A stretch of DNA of 64,000 nt from Trichobilharzia szidati. Taxonomy: Eukaryota; Platyhelminthes; Trematoda; Strigeidida; Schistosomatidae. The notes beneath the pieces were generated by a model. The model was not told the origin of the DNA and did no database searches. It worked only from the letters and a program-made list of their open reading frames with translations. The stretch spans positions 57,323,564-57,387,563 of the forward strand of contig OX235279.1 of NCBI GenBank assembly GCA_944472155.2, read 5' to 3'. A program made the position numbers and the translations under genes. Shown in pieces: positions 37,290 through 48,694 of the stretch. Numbering within the stretch: position 1 is the first letter of the stretch; each line of letters begins with the position of its first letter.

Positions 37290-37985
37290 ATATTTACAAG
37301 GGTGAAATATGAAACTGAAAAATTACTCTATCGGCGATATCATTCTCAAGCTGTCCAATCGCGTTTGTTATCCAAACGTATCGATGAACACTTATACTAT
37401 TGTTATATAAAGGATCTCTATCGTGGAACACCTGGTCGAATGTGGACACCAAGCGAACCCACAAACGAAATTTGAAGTTAACTACAGAATACGCGGGAAT
37501 CTCGGTAAAAGAGTACGAATCAAACTTATTCAAACCTTAGAAGCAATAGCAATTCACATGTCAAGTCCTGAACACTTCATGGAAAAAGTTTGCTCAGTCA
37601 TTAAATCTACAATGGACCTGATCTATCTTAACAGCAAATACGTAATTTTTATTTCTCTCTTAATTGTATTATTTTCTTCCCTCCACCCCTTATTGAATCG
37701 ATGCCCCTTATTACCGCTTTTATTAACTTGACTGTCACTCAATTTTAGCTGAATTCTACTCAACTTCATCATCTAGATTACGTTTCTCAACTTACTTATT
37801 TAATTTCGTGTTAGTTACTAACCGATCATTGTTTCTTCATTACGTAATTTGCTATCTACGATTTACAATTCTAATGACACATTTTTGGGAATATTCCCCT
37901 TGTTGTCAAGAAAATTTAATACACACATTTGCAATTGTACAGCTTGAGGATGATATTGCCGTAAAGAGTAATTTTTCTTTTATAT
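37290..37985 (+). mobile_element. PLE-F-like relic: GIY-YIG C-terminus between short inverted arms
   Basis: The frame at 37423-37620 encodes EHLVECGHQANPQTKFEVNY, then NLGKRVRIKLIQTLEAIAIH, the C-terminal half of a PLE endonuclease. The ends 37308-37365 (GAAAAATTACTCT...GCTGTCCAATCGCG) and 37918-37972 (GTACAGCTTGAGGATGATAT, then AGAGTAATTTTTC) are an inverted pair and match the PLE-F tip (GTACAGCTTTTGAAAATGAAA). The unit has no RT. It lies only about 220 bp from the PLE-F insertion but is much older. Confidence 0.7.
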
Positions 37986-38459
37986 GACTCAATGGGGATT
38001 TTCAAGTTGCCTAAGTTTAAAAATGGAAATTTCTGTTTTAGTATGAATGCATCTACATCGCAAGTGATTGATTTTCACAAAGTGTAATGTTTTATCATAT
38101 TTAAGCAAATCTTCAGTTTCATATAATACTATCGGATAGATTAAAAATGCAAAACTACATAGAACACAAAAAACGTGGAAGTTAAAATATTGGTACAATA
38201 ATACATCTGTTTATGATCTACTTTATGAAAAGTGATTTCTTTTTAAACAATTACACTTTCAAGCTGTATGCTGGTATTTATATTACATAAACTGTCCGTT
38301 GGTAATGATAAAAATTTCTTGGTCAATTTCCATTTGATAAAATCCTAATGATGTATTTTGTAAGGCACTAGAATTAGAGTGAATGAAACATAGAAAACGT
38401 TTTCAAAAGTAGCTGATATATTTAGAGCTGTGTCAAGAACAGTTTAACTATAATAGTGC
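37986..38459. other. No gene recognised
   Basis: AT-rich spacer without supportable features. Confidence 0.55.
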
Positions 38460-39260
38460 TGAAGGTGATGATGACAGATATAACGATGACTATAAAGGAG
38501 ACAATTTGCTGTGATTTGAAAGTACAGGCGAAAACGGACAAGCTGAGAGGAGAAGCAGCGAAGATAGGACTTCAAGTAAACATAGACAAGATAGAGGTCA
38601 TGAAGATAACCAACCATCAGCAATAAACATAAATCACTACCAACAGAAGAAATCTGAAAGAGCTCGCCTACTTCCCTTATATGAGAAGCATTGCTTCAAC
38701 TGCAGGGGACAGCAAGGATAAAGATATCAAAACTAGAGTCCAAAAGTCAAGATGAACCTTCTTTAACCTGAAATCAGTTTGTGAATCTTCTGCACTCGGC
38801 ATAAACAACAATATTCAAGTTTTCAAGACAAGTATGAAATCTCTTATTTCTGTATGAATTCGAAACTTGGCACGTCGTTGAAAGCATTTCTAACAGGCCA
38901 GTACAGACTTTCATCGACAGTTGCCTTCACTAAATACTGATGATCAAATGGTCAGAAAGAATTAGTAGCAAGAATAAATAGGAACAAACTAACCGAGAAG
39001 CTGTTGCCCAACAAAAATGCCGAAGGAAGTAAAGATGAATCAAACAGACGCTGAAGGTATAGTTGAATGACATCGAGCGCCAGGCTCTCAAAGGGAACCC
39101 AAGTGGATAATAACGAGTTGGTTGTCGAAAGATGACATGGAGTGAATCGTGACAGGGAGAGATGGAAGCTTATGGGAAATCGTGGAGTCAGTTAAAGTGG
39201 AACGTAAAGAAAAGGATCAAATATAGCCCTGTATTCCACTTGAAACCCAAGGGAATAATA
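38460..39260 (+). pseudogene. RTE-clade LINE relic, C-terminal part of the polyprotein
   Basis: The translation, with several stops and frame changes, reads as the end of an RTE/SR2-type RT: KLRGEAAKIGLQVNIDKIEV followed by MKI, then NLKEL, SIASTAG, a degenerate DVRTRIQKAR-like block, SSALGINNNIQVFKTSMKSL, RNLA, and a trailing block ending in HRAPGSQREPK, where intact relatives have a WNPQGKR-type block. The order matches the thumb and C-terminal region of schistosome RTE elements. No endonuclease or catalytic RT motif remains, so this is a 5'-truncated dead copy. Confidence 0.75.
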
Positions 39261-40481
39261 ATAGAAAAATTAACCAGGAAGAACGTTATTAGGTTATAGG
39301 TGAAGGAACAAGAGTCTCAACACACTTAAGTGGTTAAAGTGCTTTCATTTCTTCTTCAAGGAAGAATCTTAATACAGAATTTTAAATAAATGCATCGCTT
39401 GTGCGAAAAACGTTTTACGACTTAGAAGAAATTATAATTAAGGTTTTCATCAACAACTTTCTCCTCCCTAACATACGAGTGAAAATTCATAACCGAGTTC
39501 TTTGTCTTAACTTGGTATTTCATCAAAACAACCACTTCATGTAAATATACTTATATTTCTGTATTCTTTTGGTGAAAGCATTTTGTATTGATTTCTTACT
39601 TTGAAAAATCAAATGGTAACGTTAATAACATCAAAACTATCAATTTCTAACAATTTTCGAAATTGTAAAACAGATTTGAAACGTCAACTAATTTTGACAT
39701 AATTATAATTTGTCCATTGCTAAAGTCATTATCAAAACAACTATTTGAGTTCACTTACACCGTTGCACTGTAAAATATTTTATAAAATAAAGTTACATTT
39801 AAAAAATAAACAGTGATATGAAAAGATGTTTAAAAATCTTATTATTCAGTGGATTGAAATATCAACTTCATTTCATATGAAGTACTTCCCAATCTATGAA
39901 GTTACTGAATAAGTGGAGTAGTATTTGGTATGTGGCAAATTATACTTGAATCTTTGGATTATTTATCTCGGTCAAGTGGAAATCATATCTTCATATTTGG
40001 TAACATATTTTCTTCAGTATACCTGATTTAATAGTCTATTACCAACTGGTAATTAATTTCAAATGAAGATAGTCGAAACAAAACTTCACTAAAATGCACT
40101 AATCTTTACAAGTTATCCAGTTTTAGCAGTCAAGTTAGTCTTCCTTTCATCCGTCTATATATATTTATATATATATTGCTTAAAGACTACTTTGAAGGTG
40201 TATCGTATTCAAGATCAGCAAGACTCCTGAGCATCAAATAATAGTGAACAGAAGTAAAACATTTTGCATCAGGGTGTTATCTGCAATCGACAGGTCAAAT
40301 TATCACATACTTTATTTTTCATTTATAACTGAATGTGTATACGTGAAAGACTAAGTCCTTCTTCGTTCATGGTAAGTGAATATCTTTACTTTCTCTTCTA
40401 TGTAATTATGTGATCTTTGGCTTTATCCTTTCTCTCTCCACTACAATGTAATTCTCACTATCTTCTTTCTCTATGATTTGA
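39261..40481. other. No gene recognised
   Basis: AT-rich sequence with a short TA-rich run near 40156-40175; nothing coding. Confidence 0.55.
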
Positions 40482-40495
40482 ATTGAACTCGTCAC
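40482..40495 (+). repeat. Target-site duplication, left copy, of PLE-C
   Basis: ATTGAACTCGTCAC, identical to 44736-44749. Confidence 0.75.
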
Positions 40496-40621
40496 ATATG
40501 TCCAAACCAAGTTCAAATTTAACGGTTAGAAAAAATTTGGCCATTGGGTATATGATATTCATTATAATAAAGGCTTTTGTATTTCCCAATGAATGCTAAA
40601 CAAAACGATATTGTTTTTACT

Positions 40622-40659
40622 GACGTTTCGCTATTTAATGCTAATAGCTTCATCACAGT
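40622..40659 (-). ncRNA. Candidate hammerhead, PLE-C left arm
   Basis: On the minus strand GTGATGA is followed by a perfect stem GCTATT/AATAGC, then GAAAC and GTC. Stem II is six pairs and the GAAACGTC end matches the minimal PLE hammerhead; the first core base differs from CTGATGA. In the right arm the motif is destroyed by the SINE insertion. Confidence 0.5.
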
Positions 40660-40803
40660 ATTATTAAACCGGAATTTACAAAATCTCAGCATATATTTAA
40701 CAAACAGTTAGGGGTTGAGAAAATAGACTTATGTCAAGTTAAAGGGACATATTGAAAGGAAAAGTAGCAATGAAGATCACTAAACCAAATAACAAAGGTA
40801 ATA

Positions 40804-41046
40804 TTGTACCAGAAGACAAGGGCCAGGCAACAGAACGTTTATGATTGTAGGTTAATGTTACTAGAAAATACAGTCTGTTCATTGGTTGGTTCTCACACAA
40901 AGTCAACCTTGCATCTCTTGTGCCTGTGTCAGTTCATCTATATGTTAACTGCATCCGCCTGTCCATCTTGACCTTGTTTTCACATGACTAACATTGACCT
41001 CAATTACTGTCAACCAATTTGGCTAGCAACAATCTCTCACCACAAT
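40804..41046 (-). repeat. 243-bp module present in one PLE-C arm and in PLE-E
   Basis: The left arm has this block where the right arm reads straight through (GACGTACTATTACCTTTG, about 44130-44148). The flanks AAT...AAT fit either a 3-bp target duplication or microhomology at a deletion. On the minus strand it runs GGTGAGAG...GACAGTAATTGA...AGAGATGCAAGGTT...CCCTTGTCTTCT, in the same order as 56541-56838. No open frame or clear pol III box was seen. Confidence 0.6.
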
Positions 41047-41248
41047 AGTACGTCTGTTATGATATCAAAATAAAGTTTACTAACTTGATCATCGTCCGTA
41101 TGTCTGGGGGCATTTTTAGTTGTCAAGCTGTCAATTGGTAAAGATAACAAAATCAAGTGTGGATTGTTGGATTTGATCGGTGTGTAAAATTATAAAAGTA
41201 GTGTGTGTTTACATAGTGAACTTGCTTATCACATTCGTGTTGATTTTG

Positions 41249-41590
41249 TCACTTGATGGGGGAGGGAGGTGTTGTAGTTAGTTCATCATTCCTATTCAGG
41301 CAATTTTGATTCCACTTGATATGAAGTGCTTCTGATATTAGACGTTCTTTGTGATTTCTGAAGTTTTTCTGGATTATTTCAATATTATGAAAATCAATTT
41401 TGTGGCCTGATTCTATGGCATGTAGACCTATGGCTGATGATTTCTCAGGTTTTTGTAGTTCAACGGGATTTCTCGGTGGTCGAACAGATGCTCTACGGTG
41501 TTCATTTCTCCTGATTTTGATTTCTCGAGATGTTTGTCCAATGTATATCGCATTAAATTCCAAGCATTTTATTTTATTTTGTAGACACAA
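41249..41590 (-). pseudogene. Inverted duplicate of the PLE-C GIY-YIG domain
   Basis: Encodes the same domain as 43595-43936: AIYIGQTSREIKIRRNEHRR, SSAIGLHAIESGHKID, ERLISEALHIKWNQN. One residue differs (EFNAIYIG here, ECNAIYIG on the right). The 5-bp TAAAA duplication that breaks the frame upstream of KCLEC in the right arm is also present here. Confidence 0.78.
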
Positions 41591-41976
41591 TTAGATAGAG
41601 AATGTATAGGGATTTGGTCTTTTATATGGACAAGGTTGCTTTGAAGTATGTCTGAGTACTCTTCTGATATCGTTTGACGTCTCTGCTCTATATGGAATGA
41701 TGACTGTTGAGAGAAAGAATACATAACTGCAACATCAAACTTGAATCTTATCGATCGAGAATCAAAAATATAGACGACTGTTCAACATTACTTGTTACAA
41801 GCCATATCTATGAATTCTTTCAAAAATTGTTTAGTGAACGAGAATCTCATTTTCATAATGTCATTAAAAGAAGACAAATACAAAATTTTTTTAAACTCGA
41901 ATAAAAGAAACAAAGAAAACCTCGACAAATGATATGAAGAATATTAGAGCCATACATAACATGTCAAACAAGATAC

Positions 41977-43936
41977 TAACAGAAAATGAAATCTCATTAC
42001 TACAGTAAAGTTTGAATTTCAATATCACTAGTAAGCCATTATCGGTCCAGGAAATAGCACCTATAATCGAACCTGCACTACAACAATTCACCAATGAAGA
42101 ATCACAATCTGTTCGTCAAAAGATATCACACATATTAATGACACAACGAAACATACCATCTAATCTCACCAAACAAGAATATGAAGCCTTAAGAAATTTG
42201 AAGAAAGACAAAAGCATCGTTATAACGAAAGCCGACAAGGGAAATGTCACTGTGATAATGAACAGAACGGACTGTGAGAAGAAGGCGATCGAACACCTAT
42301 CTGAAGGACCATACTTACTCATTGAAGAAAAGAAGAAATCCGCCGAATTTAAAAAAATTTAAAAAATTCAAGAAATGAAACCCAAAATTGGAAATCCTCT
42401 CTGTGTTAAACTAAAACCAAAGTCTTATGTACCTTCAAGATTCTACGGTCAACCAAAGATACATAAACCCACAGTTCCATTAAGACCAGTAATAGATTTC
42501 ACCAACTCACCGACATACAACCTATCTAAATACTTACTCTCGATACTACAACCACTACAAAAGGATACTCAAAATATTGTAATAAATTCATATGATTTGA
42601 AATCCCAAATTAGAACACCGAGAAATTGATAAGAAAGACATTATGGTAAGCTATGATATTAACTCATATACTAGGATCCTTCTGAAGCCCTATGTTCCTG
42701 TAGGAATTAAAGGATAGAATAATAATAAAAATACTAGTGTCCTTATTAACGAAAGTCTTGATATCATCTCCAGTCTACTAGAATCAGATACAACGCTATC
42801 ACCAAGATGTCCACTGGACACCAGTGAAATAATTAAGAGCTTAAAATTCTGTCTAGTAAGTAATTATTTTACATTTAAAGGGAGTTTATATAGACAGACA
42901 AATGGTGTTGCCATGGATTCACCAGTCTCCCCGATAGTCGCCGACCTTTTCATGAATAGATTCGAAAATAACATCTTTTCAAGCATACTCACTCCTAAAA
43001 TATGGTTAAGATATGTAGATGTTACTTTTGTAGTACTAAAACGAGATCTACACAATTCATTCCTGGGAAAATAAACTGTGTACCTCGCAGAATCCAGTTC
43101 ACTTTGGAAGCAGAATCAGACGTCAGTGAACTACCATTTCTAGACTGCCTAGTTAAGAGAAAGGAAAAGGGACATTTTAGTATATCCATATTCAGGAAAA
43201 AAACCCACTCCAATAAATATTTAGACTTCAATTCATCACACCCCATCAGCGCAAAGATTTCAGTTGTTTCAAGTCTACTTAGACGAGCACACTCTCTGAT
43301 AACCGACGAGAAAGAAAAAGAAGAAGAAATATCAAACATTACTGAAACTCTCAAGCAAAACAACTACCCAAAGAACTTCATCAACAAAATCAACACAGAC
43401 ATTGAGTATAGAGGAAAACGTATTCTGAAAACATGGACCTCGACAGTTGTCATTCCACATAGAGCGGAGACGTCAAACGATATCAGACGAGTACTCAGAA
43501 AGCTCGATATCAGAGTTTTCTTCAAAACATCAGACATACTTCAAAGCAACCTTGTCCATATAAAAGACCAAATCCCTATACATTCTCTATCTAATTGTGT
43601 CTACAAAATAAAATAAAATGCTTGGAATGTAATGCGATATACATTGGACAAACATCTCGAGAAATCAAAATCAGGAGAAATGAACACCGTAGAGCATCTG
43701 TTCGACCACCGAGAAATCCCGTTGAACTACAAAAACCTGAGAAATCATCAGCCATAGGTCTACATGCCATAGAATCAGGCCACAAAATTGATTTTCATAA
43801 TATTGAAATAATCCAGAAAAACTTCAGAAATCACAAAGAACGTCTAATATCAGAAGCACTTCATATCAAGTGGAATCAAAATTGCCTGAATAGGAATGAT
43901 GAACTAACTACAACACCTCCCTCCCCCATCAAGTGA
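41977..43936 (+). pseudogene. Penelope-like RT plus GIY-YIG (multiply disrupted)
   Basis: Recognisable in order: SLNFNITSKPLSVQEIAP (N-terminal PLE block, preceded by a stop), DKSIVITKADKGNVTVIM (RT1, about 42210-42260), FYGQPKIHKPTVPLRPVIDF (42440-42500), a damaged motif 3 near 42645-42690 (SYDINSYTRILLK), GSLYRQTNGVAMDSPVSP near 42880-42935 and RYVDVTFVV at 43009-43035. The second catalytic Asp of the usual RYVDD is Val and the usual AMGSP is AMDSP. Stops occur near 42000, 42360, 42625, 42715 and 43072. After the linker the endonuclease is split by a 5-bp duplication near 43606 (SNCVYKI, then KCLEC in another frame). The family is closest to PLE-B and PLE-E (YIGQTSR). Confidence 0.85.
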
Positions 43937-44283
43937 CAAAATCAACACGAATGTGATAAGCAAGTTCACTATGTAAACACACACTACTTTTATAATTTTA
44001 CACACCGATCAAATCCAACAATCCACACTTGATTTTGTTATCTTTACCAATTGACAGCTTGACAACTAAAAATGCCCCCAGACATACGGACGATGATCAA
44101 GTTAGTAAACTTTATTTTGATATCATAACAGACGTACTATTACCTTTGTTATTTGGTTTAGTGATCTTCATTGTTATTTCAACTTTCAATATGTCCTTTT
44201 AACTTGACCTAAGTCTATTTTTTCACCCCCTAACTGTTTGTTAAATATATGCTGAGATTTTGTAAATTCCGGTTTAATAATTC
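43437..44283 (+). repeat. PLE-C right inverted arm
   Basis: Linker, GIY-YIG and UTR; pairs with 41712-40652. It lacks the 243-bp module and is cut at its outer end by the SINE pair. Confidence 0.78.
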
Positions 44284-44307
44284 TGTGTTAATGCTATTAG
44301 CTTTTCC

Positions 44308-44444
44308 ATAATGTGGTTTGGAAGGGTTACTTATGTTTTTACGAGTTGATCACTGATTGATAACAGTTGGAGGATCATTGAAAACGAGGGAGTACTGGAC
44401 AGCTGCTGTTTCATCTTAGTTTGGGAATCATCGGCAGTACGCAC
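44308..44444 (-). mobile_element. SINE-B copy 2, partial (hammerhead tail, no tRNA head)
   Basis: Near-identical reverse complement of 44578-44716. It contains the hammerhead-like core at 44392-44440 but no tRNA head. With the neighbouring copy it forms a head-to-head palindrome of about 138-bp arms inside the PLE-C right end. Confidence 0.72.
44392..44440 (-). ncRNA. Hammerhead-like fold in SINE-B copy 2
   Basis: Stem I GTACTG/CAGTAC, core CCGATGA, GAAAC, stem III ACAG/CTGT with a CAG loop, and C at the cleavage position. Stem II is weaker than in copy 3. The U4 core position is C. Confidence 0.5.
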
Positions 44445-44459
44445 ACACTGAGATTTAGT

Positions 44460-44716
44460 GCGCTAAATCACGAATGGGTAGAAGTTAAAATTCATGAGCC
44501 ACTGATTCGGGTCCCTGTGGCTGAATAGTATACGAGCTTGCCTTGTAACCGGAAGGTCCTGGGTTCGAATCCCAGTGGGTGCGTACTGCCGATGATTCCC
44601 AAAACTAGGATGAAACAGCAGCTGTCCAGTACTCCCTGGTTTTCAATGGTTCTCTAACTGATATCAGTCCGTGATCAACTCGTAAAACATAACTAATCCT
44701 TACAAACCAAACTATA
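44460..44716 (+). mobile_element. SINE-B copy 3: tRNA head plus hammerhead tail
   Basis: The head at about 44509-44583 is tRNA-like: an A-box-like TGTGGCTGAATAGTA and a perfect T-arm CTGGGTTCGAATCCCAG containing the B box. The tail carries a hammerhead-like element (44583-44632) and unique 3' sequence up to about 44716. Combining a tRNA-like pol III promoter with a hammerhead is the hallmark of the schistosome Sm-alpha repeat; assignment to that family or a relative is inference. Confidence 0.75.
44583..44632 (+). ncRNA. Hammerhead-like ribozyme fold in SINE-B copy 3
   Basis: Stem I: GTACTG (44583-44588) with CAGTAC (44627-44632), six pairs. Core CCGATGA (44589-44595). Stem II: TCC/GGA. GAAA at 44612-44615. 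Stem III: ACAG/CTGT closed by CAG. Cleavage-site C at 44626. The only core departure is C in place of U at position 4 of CUGAUGA, so activity may be reduced or lost. Confidence 0.6.
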
Positions 44717-44735
44717 GAACAAAAACCTTTATTAT

Positions 44736-44749
44736 ATTGAACTCGTCAC
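44736..44749 (+). repeat. Target-site duplication, right copy, of PLE-C
   Basis: ATTGAACTCGTCAC, identical to 40482-40495. Confidence 0.75.
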
Positions 44750-47339
44750 GTTGTTAATTAGATTATTAGTTACTCAAAATCTCACCTACCTCATGTCTTT
44801 ATTACGCAAGCTTTTATCATTGTACCCATGCATTCCTTTTCTTTTTAAACTTAAACCTTTTGTGTATAAGCTACATGAGTGTAATTTTCTGAGCGCTGTT
44901 TACCAGGTAGGAGTCTCCTGTCATCTAACACCATGTTTCATTGTTCTGTACATAAAATAATTAAATTATTTCGGTTGTACGCAGCTGACGAGTAGCCGAT
45001 GAAATAAACAATGGTACCATCCTATTCTGTACAAACCACTGTGCTCGCTTTAATCAAATGCTAGGAAATTATTGATTTGGGATGAGGTATAGCTAAGGCT
45101 TACGAACCAATTTTCCAGAAGAAAGGCATAATTACTTCATGCGGCTGATATAATATTTCTAATGAAGTTTTCCATTACTTCTCCCGAAATTGCTTTTGGA
45201 CTGGTATATATCTATAAGTACACGATATTCTGATCTGTCAAACTGAACTAGGCAATGTAATGCATGTATCGGCGATGGAAGTGTTGAATTATCCATAAGT
45301 GTCATTTAGCACTCAGAGATAAAGTCTACCAACTATCATATTAGTTTCTACAAAAATTCAATTATCGATTGTAATATGCCCACAAAAAGTGAAAGGCTGC
45401 TGCATAAAATCGGTTAACTCGTAGTCAATCCTAAGTCAAGTATACACACGAAATACCAAACACTTGTAGAGCTGGAACGAAATTAAGTCACAAATGAAGA
45501 AAATGGACTAATGGAATTATTCAAGACAATAAATTCGAACTATTAAGAAATATTAAATGCACTGAAAGGATCATAGAAACTTGGGAATCTAAATGTGCAG
45601 ACGAAAACATATTGCATTTGAAGATACCTGATATGTTTATGTTCCTTAGCTATTCCTACAAGTAAGATTTCTTGATTTTGCAGACTTGTCAAGGGATACG
45701 CTGATTCTCCATTAAGACTCTAGGATACGAATAAGCTGAATGCTAAGTTGGTTTTACTGTATAGATTTTATAGACGCAAGTAATACCAGCTCTGGAAAAA
45801 CTTCTGAGAATCATGGTAATCAAACAGCGTTGGAAATTGCACACCTATATCAGAACAAAAAATCCTTCTAAAACACTATTAGTGTTGGCTGAGATTTATA
45901 TGACAGCTAAGTTCGTAGGCCTTCATTTAATAAACCAATCGAAAATTGAATGGAACATGCCAGTCACCCACGTCAATCACTGATGATGGAAATTTGAATA
46001 TGAAATCCATCTGACCATATTTGCTTTTGAAAAAAAAGTATGCAGTGAGCAGACCAGTCCCATTATGGGTGTCAGAAATAATTCAACAGTAAAGATGGCC
46101 AGTAGCTTTGCTAACTGATATGAGCTGAATAAGGTAGAATGACACAGTACATCACTATTGTGACAAATCAGATATTTTTATTTTTTGAAGTTATAACGAA
46201 GACAATGAAGTGCATATCACTGAAAGTTATATATATATATATATATATAAAGCAATTATCTATGTTATTTGATTATTTGTAATTTAAAAATATCTCTCAG
46301 TGACACTAATTTGTTAGACAGAATGGTACATTCGTCTGGTAACATGCATTCCATTATTCACACTGAGGTCAAACAATAAGAAGCGCATAGTTATACTTTA
46401 GATATATCATCCGAATGTTTACATATATATTTATATATATGCATATATCAGAATACTTTTCGTAATCGGCTATGCGCCAAAATACATATAATAACAATTA
46501 CCGCTTTTATCCAAACAGTATTTCTGATAGAGCATGGGATTTTAACATGAAATATTAGAATTAGTATTCTGTATCTGCGAAATATTTTTCAGAATAGATT
46601 ATCATAAAAAGTAAATAGTCCTAATAATAAAATATGAATGATTACAATAATGAAGTGGTCATTTATTTAGTATTAATATATTGGTGTGCTTGTTTTCTTC
46701 TCTTTTTGGTACGACTTGCATTGTTCGTGCAGTTAAGCATTTTTGAATTCTTCTACTTAGTAATGTTGTAATGAAGTCTTATGAAATCTCTTTCTGTTCT
46801 TTCTGATGAGATCCGCTGAGAAATCGGTGAATAAATAAAATTTTGGACCACACCATAGACTTCTGTTGTGAACTGTTTAGATGATGTGAATGCCTTCAAA
46901 ACTATTTGCCATGTTCCAGTGTGTTTTTTTCAAAATTTCAGAGTAGAAATTGTAGGACCTGTGGTGAATAATTTTTAAAACAAAACATTTAGAGTTTTCG
47001 AGGTACGAATAAGGTTTTGACAAGAATTTCTGCATTTTTTATGTTTGTTTAAATCGTGCAACATTTGAGGAAATCACTCAGACTAACAAAGACTGCAATG
47101 AAATCTTAAACAAATAATGTAAAGTTTATTGGTCACTAGGCAACTCTGAATAGAGACAACCTGTTGAATTTAAATTAATTTCACTTGGTCACCTGTTTAC
47201 TGAGAGACACTGAGTGTCTTAATTAATTCTTGAAACTTTTCAGTGTACTTAAATTTTTTTCTACATCCACGGATTTGTCATTTGAGGAGTCAATTCAGAG
47301 TATTTAAAATATGAATGAATATGTTTTTTTTCCTTCACG
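44750..47339. other. No gene recognised; (TA)n microsatellite
   Basis: AT-rich sequence with an 11-unit TA run at 46228-46249 and TA-rich patches near 46420-46445. Open frame 44751-44960 has no domain. Confidence 0.6.
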
Positions 47340-47450
47340 TTCTCCAGTGGAACATAGGGCTCCAAGCTAGTGACTTGGAGTTTCTGTAGCAGTGTTTCTT
47401 TTACAGGATGGGGTTGCTAGCCTCATGCCAAACCTTTCCTCTTCACCAGT
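47340..47450 (-). mobile_element. RTE 5'-region scrap
   Basis: The block GGTTGCTAGCCTCATGCC...CCTCTTCACC on the plus strand is the complement of the region around 63475-63510 at the 5' side of the RTE LINE at the window's end. Only about 100 bp is recognisable. Confidence 0.5.
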
Positions 47451-47454
47451 ATTA

Positions 47455-47549
47455 TTTCTGGCATAGCGAGGTAAAGGAGTGCGTCGGAATCAAACCCTGG
47501 ACCATGTGCATAGTCGGCCAGCGTCCTAACCGCTATGCCACCGACGCGA
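47455..47549 (-). mobile_element. SINE-A copy, tRNA-like head
   Basis: On the minus strand an A-box-like TGGCATAGCGGTTAGGACGC is followed by GGCCGACTATGCACATGGTCC and the B-box-like GGTTTGATTCC (47486-47496). This is the best-preserved head of the family in the window; the body is missing. It abuts the RTE scrap. Confidence 0.72.
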
Positions 47550-48694
47550 ATGAATATGTAAAAAACACCTAATAATGTGAAAAAGTAACGTCCCAGTTTC
47601 TCGAAATAATAATTAACTTGAGAAAACATCTTCGAAACATTCTCACCGATATTTTCATGAGGAAGTGAGATACTGAAGTAATGTTAATTAAATAAATTTC
47701 GCATTCTTGACATAATTCAAAACTCAAGATCCGTGTCATCTTTATGGAAAATCAAACTGGTAACTAGTTTCACTTTTTGACTTGTCGTCGACATTTAGTT
47801 AGACGAGAGACATTCTTCTGATACAACAATCCCTTTTCCATTATTAGTTATGTTACAGTAATCTTTGCTTGAAACAATGCAAAGAAGGGATAACTCAGGT
47901 CACAATTCGATGCATTATTGAAACATTACCCTAAGGATATGTAGCAAACAACATTAACATTTTTTAAGTGTTGAACTAAAAATGACAAGTAAGGAAGGAG
48001 GTAATCAGATGAAAAATGACTATATATCATCACAACCAAACAGAAGCACAAGAGATTTCCTTATCAGAACACATATCTGTGTGCAGCACTACTTATGTTG
48101 TCACCCAGTGAGAAGTTCACAGCTACTTAGATGAAGTCACCCCGGACTACGCATACAATTACATAGCAGATATATTTAAAGGATAAAAAGATGGACGTCT
48201 ATTCATATCTCTAAATATATATATATATATGGACGTCTAAGTCTCTAGTTGAATCGCTAGATATCTAGTTGATTTGGGACGCGACAGACATGCCAACTGT
48301 CTTCGCAATTATGAATGAAAAAATTAATTCAGCTTAATTTCGTTAATTTCAAGGAAATATCATATCAGTCATTGCCTACTTAATGTTTTAGTGGTTAATC
48401 TCACTTGACCTAAGTAACAATCAATTTACTTATCGATGCACTCCTTTCAACTGACACTGACTTACTTCTGAATAATTTCATCTGCATTATTGAATAATTG
48501 TGTTCCATTATTCTTCCCAGTAAATAATATTGTTGTTCAGGAATTATCGATTCTTCTTCCATGCTATCTGGAAGTAGTTACTTTTATTCCACGTCACCCG
48601 TGGTAATCATTTCACAACTTCATTAATTGCCGTAAACTGCATCCGTAGTTCTTTTCAGCGATGAACATACTGTCACCTAATTAAAAAAGAGTAC
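47550..48694. other. No gene recognised
   Basis: AT-rich sequence; a TA-rich patch near 48215-48230. Nothing supportable. Confidence 0.55.

Larger units (their letters stand above)
40652..41712 (-). repeat. PLE-C left inverted arm
   Basis: Pairs with 43437-44283. Relative to the right arm it lacks about 36 bp near 41655 (between two CAGA-containing repeats) and contains about 243 extra bp (40804-41046). Confidence 0.78.
40496..44735 (+). mobile_element. PLE-C: Penelope-like element with inverted arms and nested SINEs
   Basis: A 4.2-kb unit bounded by a 14-bp direct repeat. The RT is on the plus strand (about 41977-43616), followed by GIY-YIG and UTR in the right arm (43437-44283). The left arm (about 40652-41712) is the inverted copy. 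Both outer tips end in a CCTTTATTATA-like sequence (complement at 40563-40580, plus strand at 44724-44736), but on the right the tip is separated from the arm by two inverted SINE-B copies (44308-44716). The RT is damaged in several places. Confidence 0.8.

Noticed and set aside
40622..40659. Calling PLE hammerhead motifs active ribozymes
   Set aside because: Most copies miss one core base or a clear stem III; only the pattern is supported, not cleavage.
44509..44583. Possible tRNA gene with a perfect T-arm and B box
   Set aside because: Anticodon arm and acceptor stem do not pair properly, and the same head recurs in other SINE-B copies with hammerhead tails; it is a SINE head.
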